Assembly: GCA_025490895.1 (NCBI GenBank) | Contig: JALPQI010004248.1 | Span: forward strand, 1 to 64,000 | Reading direction: 5' to 3' | DNA from: Thaumatotibia leucotreta | Taxonomy: Eukaryota > Arthropoda > Insecta > Lepidoptera > Tortricidae | Length of the DNA: 64,000 nt | Part shown: piece after piece, positions 55,385 through 64,000 of the stretch | Layout of the letters: every line of letters starts with the position of its first letter | How positions within the stretch are numbered: the first letter of the stretch is position 1 | Translations under genes and position numbers: made by a program | Notes under the pieces: generated by a model | What the model saw: the letters and a program-made list of their open reading frames with translations, nothing else | Told to the model about the DNA's origin: nothing | The model's database searches: none

Positions 55385-55999
55385 GTAATATTGTTAAGAT
55401 CGTCTCGGAAGATCGGTCTTTTTTGGGCGTGAACTTTTGTATTAAGCATTATCTGAAGTTATTTTGATTTTGACGACTTTTAATCGAATGCTTTTGGATA
55501 TAGGATTGTTAAACATAAAATGAATCAATTTACGGTCCCATGGCTGTTAGAACTACATGGGACTATTGTGGAACATGGGACACTGATTTTACGATGGCTA
55601 CTCAATTTCGTGGACAAGCTTTAGAACATGATCGGAAGAGAAAACTGTTATCTATTGATCAGATGGTGGTTAAGGTGGTGCTGGTGGTAAGTGGTGTTTA
55701 TTGAACATTTATATTGTATTTATCTCAATTATAACAAAGAATACGAACTAATTCCGCTTTTATATTCACGTGACCTTCACGCCGATTTCACGCCGAAATC
55801 ACGCCGCCGCCGCCGACTTTTTGGCAAACGCCGCCGCCGACCATTTTGACATCGGCGCACACGTCTAATACGATATTTCATTCATCATCATCATTATCAT
55901 CATCATCCCCGCAGATGAAGATATATTATGATACTAGCTTCTACCCGCTATTTCTGGTGTGAAAAATAAAATGCATTTTATATAAAAAAATATTTGTAC

Positions 56000-56130
56000 T
56001 GTCTGTCTGCTGTGTCTTCATCTACACATTTAAACCGGTTTAGATGAAATGTGGAATGGAGATAGCTTAAGACCCGGGAAAGGACAAAGGATAGTTATTT
56101 TATCATCATCATCCACGCAGACAACGTTGC
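56000..56130 (+). repeat. Second copy of the repeat at 52446
   Basis: 'taaaccggtttagatgaaat', 'agacccgggaaaggacaaag' and 'atcatcatcatcc' match the repeat interrupted at 52579. This copy lacks the insertion. Confidence 0.65.
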
Positions 56131-57300
56131 GGTCAAATATTAATATCACAATATATCTTTTCTGAGACAATAAATAAAATATTTTTATAAAATATACTTT
56201 TATTTGTACAATCATTAACTCGTAGTTACAAAGTTTCCAAAAAACTACCATTAAAATACGTTGTATGTAAAATTCGTCTATTATTCGTTTTTGTTAATTT
56301 GAAATATTCCGGTTTAACATAATAGTATTTTTGAAAATTATACTTCTACACTTTACACTAAACCAGAATTTATTTGAGGATAATTGAATATAATCGTAAT
56401 ATCTTATCGATAGTAAACAGACTGCAGGCATAGACATCACTAGTTCGGATACGGAAACTCCACCGCAGAGTCTGTTGCTTGGTACGATTGAGAATAAAGA
56501 TTTTAATTTATCTTTAGTTACCTTATCGATAGTAAACAAACATACTCTACAGTCATCCCTAGTTCAGACGGCCTACCTGCTCGTTACGCTAGACAAGGAG
56601 GGAGTTATACTTCGTGCAAAGTATTAGAAAGAGACTTTGTAAAAAGACATCAACGAGTGCACTAGATTTTATGCTTAAACTATTTTTAATTTTAATTGAA
56701 ATCTATAAAAAATTGCTCATTTGTGAAACGAAATGCCATCTTTTTGTACACTAGATGTTTTTGTATTCTTGCCACACAATTTCACGCAACAGTAATGCAT
56801 TTTGCATGACGTAAATCACGTTAAAACTTTCGTAATTATCTCATGAACGCCGGCCGCAGACTGAAGTTAGCAATGGAGGCGTGGCTCTAATATGGAGTGA
56901 ATTCACCGTATGCGTGACAGAGGGGGTCGCCCGGCTATGCTACGTCTTGAGGTTATGTTGTCTGTGGTTAAAAATAAATTTCTAATTAGAGCGTGCAATA
57001 TTTACAACAATAAATATTCATCTCTGGATATTTTTCACTTAACTTTCCGGCAACTTGTTTCTGCAATGAAAGCATCAGCTAAGTGACTCCTAAATGTATA
57101 AAGTAATAATCGTATGTACTTCTTAATTTAGTTAGTTATTGTCTTATTGTTAAACTAGTGTAAGTCATTCTATAGTTAGCATTAAGAACGCACAAACTAT
57201 AGGTACTGGTTTGTGATTGTATCCTATTTCATTAAATACTTTAATTTTTTTTCTTTATCCTTTTGTTAAATTGATGTACTTAAATTTTGGATTTAATCGC
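56131..57300. other. Intron sequence, nothing recognised
   Basis: No supported gene or mobile element. 'tatcgatagtaaaca' occurs twice (56403, 56523) in a short local duplication. Confidence 0.4.
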
Positions 57301-57447
57301 ATGTTTGTCTCTCAGAGCAAATTGTATGTATTTACTTTCAGTGGAAACTGTTTTGGCTCATGTGTTAACATACTTTTGTAGACTATAAGAATGATTGTTT
57401 GCTGTTTGTTTCCCAAATCAATAAAATAAAAAAAAAAAAAAAAAAAC
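57301..57447 (+). mobile_element. Poly(A)-ended retroelement tail (possible)
   Basis: 'atcaataaaataaa' runs into about 20 A residues (57428-57446). A polyadenylation signal followed by poly(A) marks the 3' end of a reverse-transcribed sequence. No coding part was recognised upstream. Confidence 0.4.
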
Positions 57448-58769
57448 CTATAAATTGAAATGATTTTCGTGAAATATACATAGTACATACCTACAGTACC
57501 TTTTAAAATTATCAGTGACCTGCACTTCAGGTAAACTGACCTTGCTTTAACCTGTAGATAACCTCAAATGGTATATTGATACTGTTAGATCACTGTTATT
57601 GCTGAACCGCTACATAGTCACAAGCATTCTTAATTTCCCGATTTTAGTCGGAATTCTCACTGTAATATCTCCGGGTGCATCACTAGCATTCCGCCATAGT
57701 GACCTACGAATATAATGGAGTATCCATCTCTCACGTATTAACCACACGTGTTCCCGAAACTCATTAAAACTCGATAAGCAGACATAACTTTGCATTGTTG
57801 CTGTGTTGCAGGTTAGCAGTGTAAACTTTGGCTTTGGCTGAAACATCAGCTGGTTTGTTAGTTCAGGAGTCAGGGGAGACTCGTAAACAAGGGGAATGTT
57901 ATACTTAGTTAGGTATCTACAGTTTAACCAAAATACCCCTGCCATGATTACGGTATGCAGAATGGTCACTTGCTGGGATTTTCGGCACCAGCCGAACGTG
58001 GAACCCTATATCTGTATTTTCGGTACTTTCGGTAATTACTTTCAAATGTCAATATTGTTGGTACAGATCTAGTGAATAATTCTTCTATCGTATTTTCACA
58101 GAAACGTCTGAACACTTTCTCTATCAATTTCTTTAGAGCAATGGATACTATAGCAAATGGACTTGTGAAAGCAATGATGTCAATTTGGATATTTCCGCGA
58201 AAAAAATGAGAAAGGTTTTTACATTAGGTACTCTAACTAATTCTACAGTCCTCTACAAGTTTAATTGAATATCAGCGAATAGTTACATTTTTGGACCTAT
58301 TGACACTAAAACTTCTCCTAAACCGACTGGCAGCCTTCTGCAATAACTGTGTTGTCATTCACATTATAATACACTAGCGTGTCTAAATGTAGGTATTCAG
58401 TATCTCCTTTAGTTTTACAATGCCTTTTTGGTCACGTATTTATTCGAACAAATTGTCTCAATACTTTGACATTTTGCCGCTTTTGGTAAATAATGTCCAC
58501 TAAAAGCTTAATCATAAATGTTCGCCGACAACCACGTCGATAAGCCTATCGCATCCCGTTCGATCGCGGGTTAAGCCCTTCATTACAGTGCATACATATT
58601 GGCATCGCCATGTCGTCATTTACTACAATACGTACAGGCATACACGGTAATCCTTCGAAACTATCGGTAGTTCCGATTCAGATTCGCTGAAAAAATTGCT
58701 TATGTTGGACAACAAACCAATACATTTCGACTACGATCTGACTGACTGTTTAGTTCACTGAGTTCACAT
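57448..58769. other. Intron sequence, no supported gene
   Basis: A 119-codon minus-strand frame (57610-57969; phrases TPELTNQLMFQPKPKF, FREHVWLIRERW) is longer than most chance frames here, but I recognise no motif and see no splice or start context. Confidence 0.35.
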
Positions 58770-59050
58770 CCTCATCACCCTATTACAGTCCACAGCTGGA
58801 GTTAGGCTCCTCATATTACTTATGCGTAGGACGCATTAGGAGGTAATGCCCATAATCACCAAAGTCAAAGTCAAATGATTCTTTATTCAAATTGGAATAG
58901 CAACAAACTCTTTTGAATCCGCTGGGCAAGTGAGTTGGCGATCGCAGTATTATGCCCATTTATAATGATGTTGCCCATTATTAATAAATTAATCAGTGAC
59001 ACTTCAATCCCTTAGTCAACTCTTACGTTACCCACGGTTGGGGTGGTTTA
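58770..59050 (+). repeat. Dispersed lepidopteran repeat, copy 4, interrupted
   Basis: It is a degenerate copy of the repeat at 23309. Between 'cataatcacc' and 'cgctgggcaag' it holds a 59-base insertion (58861-58919) starting 'aaagtcaaagtcaaatgatt'. Other copies read straight through ('cataatcgccacgctgggca'). Confidence 0.7.
58861..58919. mobile_element. Short 'aaagtcaaagtcaaa' insertion
   Basis: 'aaagtcaaagtcaaatgatt' then 'ctttattcaaattgg' and 'actcttttgaatc' are the two ends of a common lepidopteran retroelement tail, here fused with the middle missing. Confidence 0.5.
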
Positions 59051-61485
59051 GTAGTAGTAGATTGTAGTTTAGTCATTTACCCTAGTATTAACATTAAATA
59101 GGTACGTTTCATTGGGCATGGTTCAATTTGGTCAAAAGGATGTCATTATTATTATTGTTGTCCTCTGGAAAAATCATTCTACGAAAATTCTGAACGGTTG
59201 CAGCATTTCCTCAAATAGACTTCTAAGAACCTTCTTAGCTCCAAAGGTCTTTATGAATCAATTTATTACGAGATTTATTGTAATTTCATTTGCATGCAGA
59301 CGTGCGTGTGTGTAAGATCACAATCGGTAGAGAGTGGAGTATTGATGGGAAACTCCCGTTTTAAGAAGATACTTTTACTTATTTAGGATATGTCGGATAA
59401 GGCTTTTACAATTTTATTAAAATTTTCCAAACAGGAGGTTTTCGGGTGAACAATCGACGTAGCTTGGTTTTATGTTCGCGAAAACGCGTATTTTAGAGAT
59501 AGCGAACGAAGCATGGTCGTCTAGGTAATTACTAATACTAATTAACTCGCGTTCAGTTGCAATAGCAGTGACTGATTCGATAAATCAAACTTAATGTGCA
59601 CAAACGTAATGAATGGCCAATCAATTACTTGAATTATATGTAAATGTCCACCTACGTTCGTTAATGACGACTAATTTTGGTGGAATGAGCGAATTGCGTT
59701 GCTTATAATTTGCATAGTTAGTTAGTGAATGACTGTAGTTTTCGAATTAAGATTTTATGGAAATTCAGTTTGTAATTAACTGTATTCTATATTCGGAGAT
59801 TCATTTATTGATATTTCCACATTGAAGATTCATTCAGACGAGTCAGGGGGCTTTCTAACTTAAATTGGAAGTGGTTAGTTAAAGGATGCTTCATTCATCA
59901 ACCGTGCTCTTTCTCGCCTAATCCTCAAACATAGAGCTCATAAGTTCACTAGTATTAATATGCACATGCATTTAAAATAAAAAAATCTAATTTTAAATCT
60001 ATGCAAGGCGCCGCAAATTTATAAAGTCTTCGAGGATCTCCTCATCTGACACAGTTCTATTTATCCCATTTCTGTTCTAATCGCCAGGACTCTTGTTTGG
60101 AATCATAAAACAGGTTGAGGTTTAATGTGGAAGTGGAATTGACTTAGAATTTTTCGTATCTTTTTTGTACATTCATAAACAGTCATGTTTTAGGTATTAG
60201 CAGAATTAGAAGAAGAAGAAGAATTTAGCGGACAGCGTATGGGCTGACACCGTTTTTAATATTTTCCGCAGAATATTCTTTCACGGTAATTTCTTGGCTT
60301 AAACTTGCTGAGCACTTTAGTCGGCTTCATTAGGCTCCTATAGAGCAGAGAAGGCGTGTCGCAACTTGTTACAGTGAATATTTAACTTGAGTGCCGTACT
60401 TGTACCCAGTATTGAGTTTGGAACTCTGCACTCGTTAGCGCCTAAGTTCACCAACTTGATTTGCCAGTTCCTACACTACAGTTTTCGGCCAACTTTTTAA
60501 TCTTTCGTTGTGCTCAGATACGTTTATTTTAAGCTCATTTACGTAAATTACTAAACATTTTAATGTTGAAAGCGCCGTGGGGATCGCTCACATCGTGTGT
60601 ACGCTGAAGGCGGGTCGTGTTTACAAGTTTTATGTTATTTTAGTAACCATCTTCTGAAGTTTGTTTTTACATTTGGTCTTACGAGTCAAAGAAATACGTG
60701 GGTACTACGCAGAACTACAGATATGCGAAAAATATTGTAAGTACATATCAGATTCTAAATAAGTAGCAGAAGTACCTAGTAAGACTGAAATGAACTAGGA
60801 TGATACAAAGAAAACGTTATGTTATGGTATGACAGTTACGATCTTACGATTATGAACAATGGCGTTCATAAAGGAAATGTCGTCTGGTAAACAAACGTTA
60901 ACTGTCTCATTCCTTAGAATTGTCTTGATCCACGCGATGACAAGTAAATTACTCCGATAATTTTCTTGTTTAATAATTTACACCGTTATAACCAACCACG
61001 TCTGAAATGCGCCAAAGTGGAGCAGTGAAATCTGCTTGTTCACAACTTTGTGATTGCGGTTTATGTGATTGTCTATTTCAATTATTGTGTGCCCCACGAT
61101 ACAGTTAGTCAATCAGTTGACAGTTAGTCTTGATCTGTCAACCAAGCGATACACTATACTATCTATGCCCTCACTGAATGTAGTGCTTTAAATACGTGCA
61201 CTCGTAGTCGTAGCATCAGAAAAGTGTTCCATTACGATGAAGTACCCCCATTTAGATAGCGCCCCGCTTAAACCCGGCCACAAATTTAACGCGAGGTATG
61301 CCGACGTAGAATGAGTTTGAAATGCTATTCAAACGGGAACTAAAATAGTGGTTGGGAGCGTAAGTGGGCATCTACTCAAAGCGGGTCTCTTTTCTGCGGC
61401 CGTGACCGCCGCGTTGTTTCAATGGCGGGAAAATCCGCGATATTTTTACCGTTGAACGGAGTTTTATTTTTGTTTTTTTCGGCAG
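59051..61485. other. Intron sequence, nothing recognised
   Basis: No gene or mobile element seen. An (AGA)n run lies at 60208-60222. Confidence 0.4.
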
Positions 61486-61596
61486 GAAAGCGACACGGCA
61501 GGTGGTAGACGCATGGCTGGTGTCCCACGCGACTCCGCCCAGCGCAGAGCTCGCGTCGCCGTCGCGGGCTGGCTCTGGCGCCACCACACCCGTGAG
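61486..61596 (+). CDS. Pde11: Pde11 coding exon 3
   Basis: It follows a pyrimidine-rich acceptor ending 'cggcag' and begins with the G that completes the arginine split at the end of exon 2. It reads KATRQVVDAWLVSHATPPS, then a low-complexity AELASPSRAG and GSGATTPVR, and ends AG before the donor GTCAGT at 61597 (phase 2). RKATRQ.VD.WL..H continues directly from the exon 2 block and is the second half of the conserved PDE11 N-terminal motif; GSGATTPVR is a stretch I recall from insect Pde11 proteins. The 111-base length keeps the frame. Regulation by phosphorylation of the Ser/Thr-rich tail is possible but not shown. The next exon lies outside the window. Confidence 0.88.
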
Positions 61597-61682
61597 GTCA
61601 GTTTGATTCTACTATTTTTGATCATCACTTCGCCTCACTCATACTATTTTTTTGTTAAATAATGTAGATAATACCTGAGTAG

Positions 61683-61800
61683 GTAGCCAGGATGCCAATC
61701 GCTATTTCTCTCCCTCTGTCACTTTTTCTTATTAGTGCAACAAAGACAAGTTGCGTTTTATTAGCGATAGGCATCTTTGCTAACGCACCCTGTGGAACGC
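61683..61800. mobile_element. MITE family C, copy 6 (reverse)
   Basis: It is in the opposite orientation to the trio at 10201: 'tagccaggatgccaatcgct', then 'attagtgcaacaaagacaag' (complement of the internal family word), then 'taacgcaccctg'. Confidence 0.7.
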
Positions 61801-63217
61801 TAAGGTTATCTACTTCGTCTCTGCAATACCTACATTTAATTAACAATAAATTATCCTTGTTAATTTTCCGCAAGCTTTGGAACTAACAAAAGTTGTAACT
61901 ACCAGTGCGCTATAGTGGTAAAAGTTAAGCCCATGTAAGTGCTGACCATTCCGCTCAATGGCATAGGTACTAAATGTATATTGCACGCGTAAGACATTAA
62001 CCGCCTGGCATTAGGCCTGCTAACTACACACTAACATTAGTGGTGTGCACTTCTAGACACCAATACACACTGGAACAGCTTCTGTGTATAAGCCCTTTAT
62101 TGGATGAGCTAGTTCAACAAAACTTTCAGCGAGCACTGTTTTATGTGCACTCGCTCTGATTTAAAACCACACGTAGTATCTACAGCATGCAACGGAAAGA
62201 TTAATCTTCTCAGAACTGATGTTCGTTCGCCCTGTGACCCGATTCCTTTTCAAATATCAGAAAGCAACTTGTAGGTTAATCCACAATAAGGTATAAATAG
62301 CCGGCTGTAATAAGCAAAGCTAAGCCCCGTCATCGGATTCAACTCACGACTCACTCATACAGCGCCCGCCTGGGATTACCTCGAATACTCGGCCCTCGTA
62401 CCAAGCGACCTTTCGCTAGGGTCTGTGATATGCTAACAAGTATCATTTTGATTTGTATCAAAGCCTGCTCGCGTTTGATTTAAAGCAGGATATCATGCTT
62501 GACCGCATGATCGATTTATCTATTCAGAATGTGATAAACGTACACCCAAATAAATAAAAAATTAAATCCAAACCAAAGAGCGTTGTCGAGATGTTTATAA
62601 GTGCATACATTTCCCGCTTTTCTTCAAAATTGTTAAATGTTTCGGTTTCATATTATCATTATTGCACTTTAAAGTGATAACATTTTAGAATTCCCGAGCT
62701 AGGTCGTCAATAAGATGCACCAGACACCTCTCATCAATCTTCCGGTTTGCGCTGATCTTATGCAAAAGCGTTTTCTCCTCTACTGTTTCTCACAAACATG
62801 TTTGAACTTGTCTCCCCTTGGTAACCCTTCCAGTAACCTTCATCAATCTTGTGTCACCCTCTCACTATAGGTACTATTAATGTAATATACCTACCCATGT
62901 ATGAATTTACTATAAGCCAGCAAGCTTATGAATTCGGCTTGATATGGGTAAGGCGGATTCTGCCTGTCATTTTATCATTTATGGGTATCGAAATGTTATT
63001 AAAACTGTATTGGCTTGTAATAAACAACCTTGTCTACATTTGTAAGGACTCCTTAGACGTAAACAAAAATCAATCAATTAAACAAACAATATTTGTAATT
63101 GCTTTCCAGGCCACACTGTTCCGCAAATATATATTCAATAAGAAAATGTTCGATCCAGTTTGCCAAACACGATAAGTATCATAACTCTGTACGAATAGTT
63201 AACGAGTAACGAAAATA

Positions 63218-63400
63218 TATTTATTTATTTAAACTTTATTGCACAAAAGAAAATCTTAAAGTACAAAAGGCGAACTTAATGCCAAATGCATTCTCTACCA
63301 GTCAACCTTAAGGCAAGGCAGAGAAGGTGTGGGCGGTGCTATCTTGGGTATGTAACAAGTAAACTGAAATAATATTAACAACAAACACATGACTCACTAT
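63218..63400 (-). mobile_element. 3' end of the 6564-type CR1 LINE
   Basis: 'ttattgcacaaaagaaaatc', 'gtacaaaaggcg' and 'attctctaccagtcaacctt' match the 3' UTR of the LINE at 6564 in the same orientation, with an ATTT-type tail. Only the 3' UTR remains. An AT-rich inverted pair follows at about 63413-63472. Confidence 0.75.
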
Positions 63401-64000
63401 AAAAAAAAAATATTTATACACATTATATAATATATTGTGAGATATATTTTATAATGTGTATAAATATATATATAAGATTTACATGAGAATCAACTTCGGA
63501 TTTGATATTATGCTGCCAAATAAGTTAACCGAGTTAGTATTTTATACGTACGTATAAATTCCAAAAAATATCGAGGTGGCCTATAAATCCTATAATATTC
63601 TGAGTCCCAAAAGTCATATTTCTTGGACATCCTGTATACCTTAAATAACTGTATCAAGATGTAAGTTTTAAATAATTAATTCGGGAAACTTGAAAATAAA
63701 GGGTGAAAAAAGAGGGAAAAGTTGGGAGACTTAAATCTTTAGGTACTCCTTATCTTAAATGTTTGTCGACTTTTGGAAGTCGCGCAAAGTCCCTAATCGA
63801 AGCCCGATTGATTGTTTTATCTACTTTACGGCTTTATTATTCTGTGTTTCAAGGTTACTGGGTCTTTGAATATTAAATTCGCCACCGATGTTAATGAAGA
63901 ATAAATAAAAATCAACGTGGATAAGACCTTTGGGAAAATGTTCCAGTCAAATGTCAAAAGTTGATTTAATTCCAGCTTTCATGTGCCATACACCTGCATC

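Larger units (their letters stand above)
52587..55867. mobile_element. hAT-like element, 3.28 kb, GC-rich ends, 8-bp duplication
   Basis: TAGACGTGTGCGCCG at 52587 is mirrored by CGGCGCACACGTCTA ending at 55867. ATACGATA lies on both sides (52579-52586, 55868-55875). Sub-terminal sequences are unusually GC-rich and repetitive (CGCCGCCGCCG, 'gatttcggcgtgaa') and inverted between the ends. The 8-bp duplication and TAG… ends indicate hAT. No hAT transposase was recognised. The interior instead contains LINE fragments at 53060-53260 and 54099-55384. Confidence 0.8.
48570..61485 (+). other. Pde11: Pde11 intron 2 (12.9 kb)
   Basis: The donor GTTTGT is at 48570 and the acceptor 'tttttttcggcag' ends at 61485. 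It contains the MITEs, LINEs and the hAT-like element listed separately. No other host exon was recognised. A minus-strand frame of 119 codons at 57610-57969 has no motif I know. Confidence 0.7.
61597..64000 (+). other. Pde11: Start of Pde11 intron 3
   Basis: The donor GTCAGT is at 61597. No further coding exon was recognised up to 64000. Apart from the MITE at 61683 and the LINE tail at 63218 it appears featureless. Confidence 0.6.

Noticed and set aside
57610..57969. 119-codon minus-strand frame in intron 2
   Set aside because: No recognisable motif, start context or splice partner; kept only as a note in the intron description.
63106..63175. Possible next Pde11 exon after 'tttccag' at 63109
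   Set aside because: The reading after this AG does not continue a PDE11-like sequence, and the stretch is part of an AT-rich chance frame.

Overview
The window is intronic and 5'-end sequence from a lepidopteran (moth or butterfly) nuclear genome. It is AT-rich, full of small inverted-repeat transposons and 5'-truncated LINEs, and carries several dispersed repeats that I associate with Lepidoptera (the 'accggccaagtgcgagtcgg' element, the 'gtccactgctggacgtaggc' repeat, RTE-type LINE tails ending in GATGAT). I cannot name the species.

I can support one host gene, on the + strand across almost the whole window: the 5' part of a dual-specificity cyclic-nucleotide phosphodiesterase, Pde11. Three coding exons are visible. 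The first (1344-1401) opens with an N-myristoylation-type sequence. The second (48428-48569) and third (61486-61596) encode the conserved N-terminal block of PDE11 proteins. Exon phases match at both junctions. Intron 1 is about 47 kb, intron 2 about 12.9 kb, and the GAF and catalytic domains must lie downstream. Just 5' of exon 1 is a degenerate ~30-bp tandem array with eight CAGGTA hexamers, and exon 1 carries several upstream ATGs, one of which opens a reading frame that overlaps the main start and ends in exon 2.

Layout: 1-1401 upstream region, CAGGTA array and exon 1; 1402-6464 a dense MITE cluster; 6465-9712 a nearly complete CR1-type LINE inside a MITE; 10200-12775 three tandem MITEs, a tRNA-headed SINE and a decayed piggyBac; 15594-30540 scattered MITEs, TE-in-TE nests and LINE tails; 31343-35101 a 3.76-kb inverted repeat with ~1.5-kb arms; 36700-48350 further repeats, tandem duplications, a perfect 27-bp hairpin, a mariner relic and RTE tails; 48428-48569 exon 2; 49767-52208 two MITEs and a Jockey-type LINE; 52587-55867 a GC-ended, hAT-like element with an 8-bp target duplication and LINE fragments inside; 55876-61485 mostly featureless intron; 61486-61596 exon 3; then intron with an old MITE and a CR1 LINE tail.

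The most unusual structures are the giant intronic inverted repeat (a potential long double-stranded RNA inside the Pde11 pre-mRNA), the CAGGTA array at the 5' end of the gene, the overlapping upstream reading frame, the perfect 27-bp hairpin, and several insertions whose empty site can be read from another copy in the same window. I saw no CRISPR array, rRNA gene, bacterial operon or standard intact tRNA gene. All family assignments come from reading the sequence; no search was run.
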